A stretch of 64,000 bases of DNA from NCBI GenBank assembly GCA_016197405.1, contig JACPVR010000004.1, positions 372,001-436,000 of the forward strand. The letters run 5' to 3'. The notes below the pieces were generated by a model. That model was not told the DNA's origin. It saw only the letters and a list, made by a program, of their open reading frames with translations, and ran no database searches. Source of the DNA: Mycobacterium sp. Lineage in GTDB: Bacteria > Actinomycetota > Actinomycetes > Mycobacteriales > Mycobacteriaceae. The position numbers and the translations under genes are program-made. Position 1 is the stretch's first letter. Each line of letters begins with the position of its first letter. Positions 35,894 through 44,693 of this stretch are shown here, piece by piece.

Positions 35894-37879
35894 CTAGCTG
35901 ACGAGCCGGTGTCCTTCTTCCATGTTGGTCAGCAGACAGGACGCCAGGTGCCTGCCGGTCCCGTCGGTGCTCAGCAGTGCCGGAGCGTCTTTGTCGCAGC
36001 GGTCCACGCGTTCCCCGCAGCGCGGATGGAACGCGCAGCCAGACGGGATCGCCAGCGCGCTGGCCGGCTCACCGGGCAACCGCACCGGTTCGGTGCCCGG
36101 GCTCGGCACCGCGGCGAGCAACGCCTTGGTATACGGGTGGCGCGGATTGCTGATCAGCTCCTGGGTCGGCGCAAGCTCGACGATCTGGCCGAGGTACATC
36201 ACCGCGATGCGGTCGGAGATGAACCGCGCCGCGGCGAGATCATGGGTCACGAACATCACCGCCATACCCAGTTCGCGGCGCAGCTTCTGTAGCAGGTTGA
36301 GTACCGAGGCCGCCAGTGAGGCATCCAGAGCCGATGTCGGTTCGTCGCACAGCAGGATTCGTGGCGGCACGATGATCGCGCGGGCGAAGGCCACCCGCTG
36401 GCGTTGACCGCCGGAAAGGCTCGAGGCCTTGATACCCGCGATATCGGGTGGCAGGCCGACCTGCTGCAATGCGGCATCGACCCGCTCTCGACGCTCGGAA
36501 CGGTTGGTGGTCTTCAGCAGCCTCTCGCCGACGATCTCGCCGACGGTCATCCAGGGAGTCAGGGACGCACCGGCATCCTGGAACACCATCTGTGGCCGGG
36601 GTCCCTGGTAGCTGACGGTGCCACCGTCCGGTTCCATCAGACCGGCGACCACGCGCAGTAGCGTGGACTTCCCCGACCCGGATTCGCCGACTACCGCAAT
36701 GGATTCACCGGCACCGACGTCGAGAATGACATGGCGCAACGCGTGCAGGTTGTCGCGTTTGGTCCAGCCACGCCGGACCGCGAAGTGTTTGTCGACGCCG
36801 TTGATCTGCAGAGCGGGCAGTGTCTCGTCGACCTCGGCTATCGGCGGAAATGGTGCGGTCTGCTCCCGGGTCTGCACTTCGGCCGTCGCGGATTCCACAA
36901 TGCACGCCACCATCCCGGAATGAGTTGTCGTGGGCTGCAATTCGGGCATGGCCTCCGAACAAGGTGCGATCGCGGCAGGGCAGCGCGGTGAGAAGGCGCA
37001 GCCCTTGGGATGGTCCCGCGGGTCCGGCGGCTGGCCTGGCAACGCGGCGATGGCCCGGCCCAGCGGAAGGTCGAGGTCCAGGCGGGAGTTGAGCAGCCCG
37101 ACGGTGTAAGGGTGCGACGGGGCACGCAGTACCTCGTCCATGGTGCCCAGTTCGGCAAGCCGGCCGCCGTACATTACGGCGGCGCGGTCGGCGATCTGGG
37201 AGGCGACCCCGATGTCATGGGTGACGACGATGAACGACGTGCCCAGTTCGTTGCACAGGTCCCGCAGCAGCCCGAGTACCTGGGCCTGCACGGTGACGTC
37301 GAGGGCCGTGGTCGGCTCGTCGGCGATGACCAGATCGGGCCGCCCCGCGACCGCCATGGCGATCATGACACGTTGTCGTAAGCCGCCGGACAGCTCGTGC
37401 GGGAATGCCTTCATCCGCCTGCGCGGGTCCGGTACGCCGACAAGGTCGAGCAACCGGCATGCTTCGTCGGCGTCCTGGGTGACCTCGGTGATCTGCCTGC
37501 CGACTCGCATGGTCGGGTCCAGTGAGGTCATGGGGTCCTGGAAGACCGCACCCAGGTGAGCTCTTCGGGCCTCCCGTCGGACGTCGGCGTCAGCAGCCAC
37601 CATATCGATACCGCAGACCTCGGCGCTGCCGCTGATCACCGGCGCGGGCTCCCCGCCGAGCAATCCCAGCAGGGCCAGCCCCAGCACGCTCTTGCCGGAT
37701 CCGTATTCACCGACCAGCGCGAGCACCTCGCCGGGCTGGACATCCAGACTGACACCGCGCAGCGCGTTGAGCGCCACACCCCGACGCTGGAAGGTGACGT
37801 GCAGATCGCGCACTCGGGCCCGGGCTTGCGGGACCTGTGGCAGTTCGGTTGGGGCGATGTCGTTGGCGGACAGGCTCAT
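35894..37879 (-). CDS. Fused double ABC ATPase of a peptide/nickel-type importer
   Basis: Two complete ABC ATPase domains in one polypeptide of 661 residues, a DppD-DppF fusion. Domain 1 has Walker A GEYGSGKS (tyrosine where serine is usual), signature LSGGLRQRV and Walker B LVIADEPTTALD. Domain 2 has GESGSGKST, LSGGQRQRV and ILLCDEPTSALD. Each domain ends in an oligopeptide-transporter C-terminal Cys motif (CAFSPRCPAAIAPC and CAFHPRCGERVDRC). ATG at 37879 is chosen as the start just before the conserved N-terminal beta strand. Monooxygenase 2 follows. Fused ATPases of this kind also occur in EDTA-importer clusters. Confidence 0.92.
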   Translation of the reverse strand: MSLSANDIAPTELPQVPQARARVRDLHVTFQRRGVALNALRGVSLDVQPGEVLALVGEYGSGKSVLGLALLGLLGGEPAPVISGSAEVCGIDMVAADADVRREARRAHLGAVFQDPMTSLDPTMRVGRQITEVTQDADEACRLLDLVGVPDPRRRMKAFPHELSGGLRQRVMIAMAVAGRPDLVIADEPTTALDVTVQAQVLGLLRDLCNELGTSFIVVTHDIGVASQIADRAAVMYGGRLAELGTMDEVLRAPSHPYTVGLLNSRLDLDLPLGRAIAALPGQPPDPRDHPKGCAFSPRCPAAIAPCSEAMPELQPTTTHSGMVACIVESATAEVQTREQTAPFPPIAEVDETLPALQINGVDKHFAVRRGWTKRDNLHALRHVILDVGAGESIAVVGESGSGKSTLLRVVAGLMEPDGGTVSYQGPRPQMVFQDAGASLTPWMTVGEIVGERLLKTTNRSERRERVDAALQQVGLPPDIAGIKASSLSGGQRQRVAFARAIIVPPRILLCDEPTSALDASLAASVLNLLQKLRRELGMAVMFVTHDLAAARFISDRIAVMYLGQIVELAPTQELISNPRHPYTKALLAAVPSPGTEPVRLPGEPASALAIPSGCAFHPRCGERVDRCDKDAPALLSTDGTGRHLASCLLTNMEEGHRLVS

Positions 37880-38119
37880 GGCGCTAACCCTCGTTTTCGG
37901 CGTGGCGGGGTGCCGGGCGGGTGGCAGGGCAGGAGCGCGGCGTCGCTGAACGCGTCCACAAGAACTCGGTGGCCTCAGCCAAGCGGGGAAGCGTGACAGA
38001 GCGGCGACACATCGGTGTCCAACTGATTGCGCCGACGACCACGGCGGGTCCTCCGTGGCGCAATCCAAGGTTTACCCCGGGACCGGATCACCGAAATTTG
38101 ACCGCCGTTGACTGAAGGC

Positions 38120-38605
38120 ATGACGGTTGTCGTAGTAGGAAATCCCAAGCCGATGTCACGGACCAGGGCCGCCGCGGAACTGGTGGCCGAACAACTGACC
38201 GGTGTTGCCCCCCAACATGTCATCGATGTCGTCGACCTCGGTGCAGCGCTGCTCGGGTGGGGCGACCCGAAGGTCGCCGAGGCCAAGGAGATAGTGAAAT
38301 CCGCGGATTCGCTCGTGGTGGCCTCGCCGACGTACAAGGCCACCTACACCGGGTTGCTGAAGTTGTTCCTCGACCAGTTCGGCGCCGGTGAGCTCGGGCA
38401 GATCACGACGTTTCCGCTGATGCTGGGCGGGTCCTACACCCACGCCCTGGCGCCTGAGCTGACACTGCGTCCGGTACTGGTCGAGATCGGGGCGAGTTGT
38501 CCGGCGCCGAGTCTGTACCTGCTGGACTCCGATTACGAGACCTCCCCGGATCTGCAGAAATGGCTGGAGATTGCGCGCCGCTTCGTCCCGGTGGTGCCCG
38601 CATGA
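38120..38605 (+). CDS. NAD(P)H-dependent FMN reductase
   Basis: Flavodoxin-like NADPH-dependent FMN reductase, 161 residues, of the kind that supplies FMNH2 to two-component monooxygenases. The N-terminal VVVVGNPKPMSRTRAAAELV forms the phosphate-binding loop, and SPTYKATYTGLLKLFLDQ is the conserved flavin-contact stretch. Start is uncertain: the ATG at 38120 has AAGG almost touching it, and a TTG lies at 38108. It overlaps the next flavin-reductase-like gene by ATGA, so both are cotranscribed, divergent from the importer ATPase. Confidence 0.88.
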   Translation: MTVVVVGNPKPMSRTRAAAELVAEQLTGVAPQHVIDVVDLGAALLGWGDPKVAEAKEIVKSADSLVVASPTYKATYTGLLKLFLDQFGAGELGQITTFPLMLGGSYTHALAPELTLRPVLVEIGASCPAPSLYLLDSDYETSPDLQKWLEIARRFVPVVPA

Positions 38606-39102
38606 TCACCGCTGCCGACGATCGGTTCGACCAGGGTCTGCTGCGACAGGCCTTCGGGTGCTTTCCCAGTGGTGTCACCGCGTTCTGCGGGGTGCTCGAC
38701 GGTGCGCCAGAAGGGATGGCGGCCAGCTCGTTCACATCGGTCTCGATCGACCCGGCCCTGGTATCGGTGTGTGTCGCCAAGACATCGACCACCTGGCCGA
38801 AGCTGGCCACCCTGGACCGGCTGGGCCTGTCGGTGCTGGCCGACGGACATGTCTCGATCGCCAGGTCGCTTTCGGCCAGAACCGGTGACCGGTTCAGCGG
38901 TGTGGATTGGATGGCGACCGACAGTGGAGCGGTGTTCGTACATGGTTCGACGCTGTGGCTGGAATGCGCCCCGTTCAAACGGGTCGACGCCGGCGACCAC
39001 GAGATCGTCGTACTGCAGATCGTCGGGCTGGCGATCTACCCGGACGTGGCTCCCATGGTGTTCCATCGCAGCAGTTTCCGCGAGCTCGCACCGTCGACCT
39101 GA
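38602..39102 (+). CDS. Flavin reductase-like FMN-binding split-barrel protein
   Basis: Flavin-reductase-domain protein, 166 residues. It carries the signatures GCFPSGVTAFCG, GMAASSFTSVSIDPALVSVCV, ARTGDRFSGVDW and a C-terminal histidine in MVFHRSSFREL. Such proteins reduce FMN with NAD(P)H as the partner of class C/D flavin monooxygenases. The ATG overlaps the stop of the FMN reductase. Having two unrelated reductase folds side by side suggests that different monooxygenases of the island use different partners, or that one has another role. Confidence 0.87.
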   Translation: MITAADDRFDQGLLRQAFGCFPSGVTAFCGVLDGAPEGMAASSFTSVSIDPALVSVCVAKTSTTWPKLATLDRLGLSVLADGHVSIARSLSARTGDRFSGVDWMATDSGAVFVHGSTLWLECAPFKRVDAGDHEIVVLQIVGLAIYPDVAPMVFHRSSFRELAPST

Positions 39103-39122
39103 GCTCAAGCCGGGCCTTAGAG

Positions 39123-40757
39123 TCAGGCGCGCTTGAGCGAGGGCGGCCAGAAGATCTGCGGGTAGAACGAGTTGCTCTGTATCCCGGTGAGATAACTCTG
39201 GGTGATCGTGGAGTTCGGCGGCAGACACAGCGGAACCCAGATGGCATCGTCGATGACGATCTGGCTGCACTGCTGATACACGGCGTTCATCTCGCTCGTG
39301 GTCGGTTTGCGCACCGCCTCGTCCATCAGTTGGTCGAGCTCTGGGTTGGAATACTGGTAAAAGTTGAGGGGTTTGGCGCCGGTGCGCAGCAGGATTCGGA
39401 AGGTTGTGTCCAGGTGCAGGGTGTCACCGCCGAGGAATGCCACCATCATGTCGGGTCTCTTCTCGGGTGGCTGATTGGCGAGGTCGAACATCTCGGCAAC
39501 CGGTAGCGTTCGAACAGCGACGTCGAGCCCCAGGGCAGCGAGCTGGCTCTGGATCAGCTCCGCCATCTGCTGGCGGGGCGCTCCGCCGTCTGCGGCCCAG
39601 GCCAGGTCGATGGTCTTCTTGGGCAGTGACGGCACCAAGGCCTTCAACGGCGCGGTGTCGACATCGAGCGGGAACGGGGCCATCGCCGGTGGAAGAGAAT
39701 CCTTGGGCCACATCGATTCCTGTGCGGTCGCAAGTCCGGACCATGCGGTGTCGACGATGGCCTTGCGGTCCAGTGCAGTCATCATGGCTTTGCGCAGTTT
39801 GGCATCGGTGAAGATGCCGGAGGTGGGGTTGAGCCAGATCGCCTCTCCGACCCCGCCGATGGCGTTCACCACCGTGAACTTCGGATTCTGTTGGTAGGAA
39901 AGCACATCGGGGATCGGGAACCCCTTGCTCACCAGGTCGAAGGCACCGGAGTCGAGTTGCAGTTTCTGTGTCGCGATACTGGGGGTGATATCGACGCGGA
40001 TCGTCTCGAACGCGGGCTTGCCGCGCCAGTAGTCTGCGAAAGCTTTGAGCGTGTAGTGGCTGCCGGGCACGAACTCGGAGATCATATAGGGACCGCAGCC
40101 TGCGTCATTGGTTTTGAGCCACTCCTGTGCCAGGTCATCGCCAACGGCGTTGGTGGACACCGCGGTCGGGCTCACCGCGAAAGGCTGCCACGGACAGGCA
40201 AGGTAGTGCATGAACGCGTTGTTCGGTTCGCTCAGCGTCACCACGAACGTCGTAGGGCCCGGGGCGGCCGTCTTGGCGACCCCCGCGACCATATAGGCCG
40301 GACCCTGGTTGATCATCTTGCGGCGTTCGAAACTCTTCGTCCACGCTTCGGCGTCTGCAGGTGTCCCATCGTGGAACTTCACCCCCGGTTCCAGGGTGAA
40401 CGTGTAGGTCAGCTGGTCGGGCGATACCGTCCAGGACTTCGCCAGTGCGGGAAGGAATTCGGCTGACCCGGGCTTGTAGCGCACCAGGCCCTCGTAGCAG
40501 AACTCCATCACCTGGGCACCCTCACCCTCGTACATGATGTCGGGATCGGGCACCTGCATATCGGCCAGGAACGGCATCCGCAGGGCCAATGCGCCGCCGC
40601 CCGATCCACCGGTGCCGCCGCCCGCGCCGCAGGCGGCGAGCAGCGAGGCCAGGCCCACGCCGCCGATGGTCAGGCCGCCTGCCTTGAGGAAACTCCGGCG
40701 GTCCCAGCCGGCCGGGGCAGTGGTCGGGTTGTTCTGTTGATCTGAGTTGTCAAGCAC
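39123..40757 (-). CDS. ABC transporter substrate-binding lipoprotein, family 5 (DppA/OppA type)
   Basis: Solute-binding protein of 544 residues. It begins with a twin-arginine motif DRRSFLK (residues 19-25) and a lipobox LLAAC with lipidated C43, so it is probably exported folded by Tat and lipid-anchored. The SBP family 5 fold is shown by LAKSWTVSPDQLTYTFTLEP, GVKFHDGTPADAEAW and the C-terminal NPELDQLMDEA. The GTG at 40757 has AGGAGG 5 nt upstream, deciding the start. It captures the solute for the permeases at 32442-34315. Confidence 0.92.
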   Translation of the reverse strand: MLDNSDQQNNPTTAPAGWDRRSFLKAGGLTIGGVGLASLLAACGAGGGTGGSGGGALALRMPFLADMQVPDPDIMYEGEGAQVMEFCYEGLVRYKPGSAEFLPALAKSWTVSPDQLTYTFTLEPGVKFHDGTPADAEAWTKSFERRKMINQGPAYMVAGVAKTAAPGPTTFVVTLSEPNNAFMHYLACPWQPFAVSPTAVSTNAVGDDLAQEWLKTNDAGCGPYMISEFVPGSHYTLKAFADYWRGKPAFETIRVDITPSIATQKLQLDSGAFDLVSKGFPIPDVLSYQQNPKFTVVNAIGGVGEAIWLNPTSGIFTDAKLRKAMMTALDRKAIVDTAWSGLATAQESMWPKDSLPPAMAPFPLDVDTAPLKALVPSLPKKTIDLAWAADGGAPRQQMAELIQSQLAALGLDVAVRTLPVAEMFDLANQPPEKRPDMMVAFLGGDTLHLDTTFRILLRTGAKPLNFYQYSNPELDQLMDEAVRKPTTSEMNAVYQQCSQIVIDDAIWVPLCLPPNSTITQSYLTGIQSNSFYPQIFWPPSLKRA

Positions 40758-40868
40758 GATGCCTCCTGCTGGCGCCAATATCGACCTGGCTGCACGGCGT
40801 GCGCTGGCGTGCATGTGTGGGCCAGTAAAACGGCCTTGCATGACGCGACCGCGTCGCATCAGTGCCTC

Positions 40869-40879
40869 GCGTATTACGC
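40869..40879. promoter_or_regulatory. Palindromic GCGTATTACGC site before the binding-protein gene
   Basis: GCGTATTACGC is a perfect odd-length palindrome (GCGTA-T-TACGC) about 110 bp upstream of the binding-protein start and just past the end of monooxygenase 3. Its GT-N3-AC core resembles GntR-family operators, and related copies occur at 35880 and 42285. Confidence 0.5.
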
Positions 40880-40902
40880 CGGTACCTGTTCGTCCGACGC
40901 CG

Positions 40903-42216
40903 TCAGAACTCCAGCAGGTTTTCCCGGAACGTGTTGTGGTTGTAGCCGTCGCGGATGAGCTTGCGCTTACGCAGCGCCGGTGCCAGACCGTCGGCGATCT
41001 CGGCGATATTTCGCCGAGTCACCGTGGGCGACAAGAGGAATCCGTCACCGCCGACCTCCTCCATCGCCTCGCCCATCTTGGCGGCTACGGTGTCCGGCGA
41101 TCCGACGAAGGCCAGCCCGGCGTGCGTGTCCACGGTGGCGATTGCCTCGCGCAGCGTCTTACCGCGCGCACCCTCGATGAAAGTACGTAACGTGCTTGTT
41201 TCGCCGTTACCCCACACGTCGGGCACCTCCCTGTCGAGGTCGAAAGTGGAGAAATCGAACTCCCCGCCCGAGGTGTAGCTCAGCCCCCACAGGGCCTTCT
41301 CGATGGCGTGATCACTCCAGCGTGCCGCTTTCATATCCTCTTCGCGGGCCTGCGCGACGCGGTCACTGTCACCAAGGATCGGATCGATCAAGAACAGGAT
41401 CTTCAGCGTGCTCGGGTCACGGTCGTACTCTCTCATTCGCCGGTGCATGTCCAGGCGGAACGACTTCATCTGCTCGATGCTGGTGCCGTGCGCCAGCATT
41501 GACTCCGCATACTTGGCCGCGAGGTCCCGCCCGGCCGGTGATGCGCCGGCCTGCACGATGACCGGCCTGCGCTGCGGGCCGGGAATGGTGTTCAGCGGCC
41601 CCCGGGTGCTGAAGTGCTCACCCCTGAAATCGACGGTGTGCACCTTGTTGTGATCGGCATAACGGGGAGTCTCCTGGTCTACCAGGACTGCGCCTTCTTC
41701 CCACGAATCCCACAGGGCACCAACAGCTTCCATCCACTCCTTGGCCATGGCGTAACGCGCATCGTGGGGCATGAGTCCGTCGTAGCCGTACTGCTGTGCG
41801 GCTCGGTCAGAGCTCCCGGTGACAACGTTGAGACCCACCCGGCCGTCGGTCAGGTGGTCCAAGGTGGTCATCGTCCTGGCCGCCATGAATGGGTGATAGA
41901 AGCTGGTGGACAACGTGACGGCGATACCGATGTGTTTGGTGCGCTGTGCCAGCAGCGGAATGAGCGGCACCGGGTCGCACTTTGGCGCCAGCAGGCCATA
42001 TCTGAGAGTGGTCTCCATCGACCGGCCGTACGCATCCTCGATCATGCTGGTGTCCTCCACCAGCAGGTAGTCGAACCTTGCCCTTTCCAGCGACGCCGCC
42101 AGATCGACGAACAGGTCGCCTCTCATCCAATCGTGGCCGGTGCTACCCGCCCACGGATCCAGCGCCCAGGTCTGAACGCTGAATCCGCTGCCCATGAACC
42201 AACCCAGATGAAACAT
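40903..42216 (-). CDS. FMNH2-dependent monooxygenase 3 (NtaA/SnaA/DszA family)
   Basis: Third luciferase-superfamily flavin monooxygenase, 437 residues, more divergent than the other two. It starts MFHLGWFMGSGFSVQTW, then LSTSFYHPFMAARTM, GLNVVTGSSDRAAQQYG and RGPLNTIPGPQRRPVIVQAGASPAGRD, and ends LLEF. The ATG at 42216 follows AGGAGG. The histidine in STSFYHPF replaces a proline found in the other two paralogues. It is transcribed toward the binding-protein gene 145 bp downstream. It probably acts on a related but distinct substrate, or on a product of the same pathway. Confidence 0.9.
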   Translation of the reverse strand: MFHLGWFMGSGFSVQTWALDPWAGSTGHDWMRGDLFVDLAASLERARFDYLLVEDTSMIEDAYGRSMETTLRYGLLAPKCDPVPLIPLLAQRTKHIGIAVTLSTSFYHPFMAARTMTTLDHLTDGRVGLNVVTGSSDRAAQQYGYDGLMPHDARYAMAKEWMEAVGALWDSWEEGAVLVDQETPRYADHNKVHTVDFRGEHFSTRGPLNTIPGPQRRPVIVQAGASPAGRDLAAKYAESMLAHGTSIEQMKSFRLDMHRRMREYDRDPSTLKILFLIDPILGDSDRVAQAREEDMKAARWSDHAIEKALWGLSYTSGGEFDFSTFDLDREVPDVWGNGETSTLRTFIEGARGKTLREAIATVDTHAGLAFVGSPDTVAAKMGEAMEEVGGDGFLLSPTVTRRNIAEIADGLAPALRKRKLIRDGYNHNTFRENLLEF

Positions 42217-42284
42217 CCGCACCTCCTTCAGGTGCGACCAATGTGACCCGTAGTTGTTGCAAAGCGGACGGGCTACGATTCCGC

Positions 42285-42295
42285 GCGCATTACGC
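42285..42295. promoter_or_regulatory. Imperfect copy of the island motif (GCGCATTACGC) before monooxygenase 3
   Basis: GCGCATTACGC differs from the palindrome at 40869-40879 by one base. It lies about 70 bp upstream of monooxygenase 3 and overlaps the cutinase stop codon. Confidence 0.4.
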
Positions 42296-43021
42296 CGGGG
42301 CGGCCTGCAGTGACGCCGCTGCCATCTCCGCGGCCGCCGGCCCGTTCTGCCCATTCAGCTGACCGGCGACGAACGACGCCGCCTGGTCGGCCAATCCGGC
42401 TTCGACGTACAGACTGTGGGCCGCACGATCGTCGCCTGCGGAGCAGACGGGGTCGGCGCCGTTGCACAGGTCGATGGTCCGGGCCCCGTACACCGGGCTC
42501 AGGGTCGTCAACGGGCGACCGATCTTGTCCGAAGGGTTGCCGAAGACCGCGACGGCCGCGACATGATCGGCGACCTGCGGTGGTAGCGGGTTGTCGAAGC
42601 CGAACAGCGGTCCGCCGGCGGCGGTGATGAAATCGATGACCGCTGCCCCCTGCGAGTAACCGCCGAGCACCATGCGGGTATCGGGGCAGTTCGCTGCGGT
42701 CGTCTGCACGAATGTGCTGGCGTCGTTGGCGCCGTCGGTGGCCTGCAGGAAGTCATAGGACGCCGGGTAGTTCACCGCGTAGACGCCGACGCTCTTGCCG
42801 CCGATGTCACTACGCAGCGCATCGACGAAAGCCTGGCCCACCCGGCCGACGCCCGCCGGTTCCGCGGTTCCGCGGGCGAAGACCACCTGCACATCGGGAC
42901 AGGCATCGGCTGAGGCGGTGGGTGCCAGGCCGATCAGCCCGGCGGTACCCAGAGTCAACGCACTTACCCCGGCCAGGACACGCCCGGTGCGGGATGACAG
43001 GTCGATCTTCGCAACGGACAT
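42290..43021 (-). CDS. Secreted cutinase-family esterase
   Basis: Alpha/beta-hydrolase of the cutinase family, 243 residues. An N-terminal signal peptide ends near ASADA, and the mature enzyme begins CPDVQVVFARGT. The nucleophile serine is in GGYSQGA, the acid and disulfide loop is DLCNGADPVCSAG, and the catalytic histidine is in AAHSLYV. Mycobacterial cutinase-like proteins hydrolyse esters, lipids or phospholipids outside the membrane. An Ala-rich C-terminal tail follows the fold. The gene appears to be a single unit upstream of monooxygenase 3. Confidence 0.9.
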   Translation of the reverse strand: MSVAKIDLSSRTGRVLAGVSALTLGTAGLIGLAPTASADACPDVQVVFARGTAEPAGVGRVGQAFVDALRSDIGGKSVGVYAVNYPASYDFLQATDGANDASTFVQTTAANCPDTRMVLGGYSQGAAVIDFITAAGGPLFGFDNPLPPQVADHVAAVAVFGNPSDKIGRPLTTLSPVYGARTIDLCNGADPVCSAGDDRAAHSLYVEAGLADQAASFVAGQLNGQNGPAAAEMAAASLQAAPA

Positions 43022-43235
43022 CGTGACTCTCCTCGGTCGTGGCTTGGTTGTGGTGGCCTAAGCGGTTGAACGCTGTCGGCCGTGAAATGAATTCCACCCG
43101 AGTGCGCCGCGCCGGCCAAGACGGCTACCGGCCAGCCTGTTCTACCTGCTAGCCGGTACTTCGGACGCGGAGAGACATCGCGGATCGCCCAGGAAAACCT
43201 GGTCACCTCCGGCCGGCTACCCGCATACTGGCGCG

Positions 43236-43709
43236 ATGGGGGTCTCCGCCTACAAACACGCCTGCGGTCCGCGTTTCGCGGGTATCGTGCTGGCGCTTTC
43301 AGGTGGGCTCCTGGGGTGTGAGAAGGCCGCGCCGGTGGTGACTTTGATCGAATTCGACGGGGAGCGTCGCAGTATCGAAGCCACCGCCGTGACGTGTACG
43401 CGCCAGCCGGGTGGCGGTCTGGTGATCGTGGCGCATGACGGGACGAAACGAAGCGTCCGCATCCAGCTGACGCAGCTGGGTCAGTTGGTGGTTCAGAAGG
43501 CGGGTCTTCGTTACGAGGAGCTGTCCGGGTATGTCGCGAACCCGTCCGAGGTGACCGCGACCAAGGTGGACGACACCTTCACGTTCAGCGGCAGGATGCC
43601 GCCGAACAGTGGTGAGTCGCAGTGGCACGTCTTCAGGATCGAGACGACGTGTCCGGGTTATCGGGACGCGCCACCGGCAGACGTGGGTGTGCGTATCGGC
43701 GCACCGTGA
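43236..43709 (+). CDS. LpqH-like (19-kDa antigen family) lipoprotein
   Basis: Lipoprotein of 157 residues with lipobox LLGC and lipidated C28. Its mature domain (VTCTRQPGGGLVIVAHD, TKVDDTFTFSGRMPP, IETTCPG) has the two conserved cysteines and beta-sheet pattern of the LpqH/19-kDa antigen family. It would be anchored on the outer face of the cell membrane and is often glycosylated in this family. A CATACT sequence 6 nt before the ATG is compatible with a leaderless transcript. The specific function is unknown. Confidence 0.83.
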   Translation: MGVSAYKHACGPRFAGIVLALSGGLLGCEKAAPVVTLIEFDGERRSIEATAVTCTRQPGGGLVIVAHDGTKRSVRIQLTQLGQLVVQKAGLRYEELSGYVANPSEVTATKVDDTFTFSGRMPPNSGESQWHVFRIETTCPGYRDAPPADVGVRIGAP

Positions 43710-43752
43710 CGTCGAACGGTCTGTGACACAAAACGTTCGGCGAGAGATCGGG

Positions 43753-44658
43753 CTATTGCGGATGTGACGCCAAGTAGTCGTCCACCGCAACAGGTGTCGT
43801 CTGGGTGTATCCGACGGGCAGCAGCACATCACCGGATGTCGTGTTGTAGTAGACATTCCATCGGTAGTAGCCGGTGAACGCCGCCGGGTCGGCGGCAAGG
43901 ATCGCGGCGTACTGGCGCACTGCCGTGACGTATTCGTCCGCGTGGTTGTACCGGTAGATGGCGCTATCGGGATCGTCGGGAAAACCGTTGGCGGCCAGGT
44001 ATCTCCCGGCCGCCATGATGCTGTCGCGGGGGGAACGGATATCACCGCCGGCGCCGTACGCGGCGAAGGTCGCGGGCAGAAACTGCATCGGTCCCTGTGC
44101 GCCCGCGGTGCTGTCACCGTTGATGCTGCCGAAGCGGGTCTCGATCAGGTTTATCGCTGCCAGGTAGTTCCAGCCCACGCCGGTCGCCGACTCTGCGTCC
44201 CGGTAGTAACCGAGCAGCTCGTCCGCCGGTGCCGGCGGCACTATCCGCCATGGCGGGAGGGTGTCCTTGGCGGGAGTCATCGCGGCGAGTTGCCTGCGGG
44301 CGTCGACGTTGCGGTCGTAGGTGTCGAGCAGTGCCGGCGGTATCAGCGGCCGGGTTGTCGCGTCCCAGTCCGGATGGCGTCCGATGACGCGGTACGCCGC
44401 CTGTTGCCGGCCGGCCGCTGCGGTAAGTGCGTCCTCTGCGGCCGAAGGGTCCCGCAGGGTCAGCTCGTCGGCGACGAGATCGCGGGCCAGCTGCGCCGGC
44501 TGTGGGGCGAGCCGTGGCTGTGCGCCCGCAGGCTCGGGCACCGGCGCGGCCTGGGCCGGTGTCGGTGCTGTCGGCGATGTCTGCGGGGCCGGGGCCGGGG
44601 CCGGGGCCGGTGCGGAACAACCTAGGACCGCCGACATGATCGTGACGAGCAGCAGCAC
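43753..44658 (-). CDS. Lipoprotein lytic transglycosylase (SLT/MltB type)
   Basis: Peptidoglycan-cleaving transglycosylase, 301 residues. A lipobox VLGC at residues 11-14 is followed by an Ala/Pro-rich linker and the catalytic domain, with the catalytic glutamate in INLIETRFG, then GAQGPMQFLPATFAAYG and YNHADEYVTAV. The GTG at 44658 gives a signal peptide without a basic n-region. Upstream in frame only CTG codons (44697, 44700) exist, which would restore a charged RTVARRAVRPDR n-region. It would act in wall remodelling at growth or division. It follows a small secreted protein gene by about 35 nt. Confidence 0.85.
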   Translation of the reverse strand: MLLLVTIMSAVLGCSAPAPAPAPAPQTSPTAPTPAQAAPVPEPAGAQPRLAPQPAQLARDLVADELTLRDPSAAEDALTAAAGRQQAAYRVIGRHPDWDATTRPLIPPALLDTYDRNVDARRQLAAMTPAKDTLPPWRIVPPAPADELLGYYRDAESATGVGWNYLAAINLIETRFGSINGDSTAGAQGPMQFLPATFAAYGAGGDIRSPRDSIMAAGRYLAANGFPDDPDSAIYRYNHADEYVTAVRQYAAILAADPAAFTGYYRWNVYYNTTSGDVLLPVGYTQTTPVAVDDYLASHPQ

Positions 44659-44693
44659 CCGGTCGGGGCGTACCGCCCGACGCGCAACGGTTC

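Noticed and set aside
40925..40938. KstR-like sequence CGGAACGTGTTGTG near the 3' end of monooxygenase 3
   Set aside because: Both outer consensus bases are wrong and it is intragenic.
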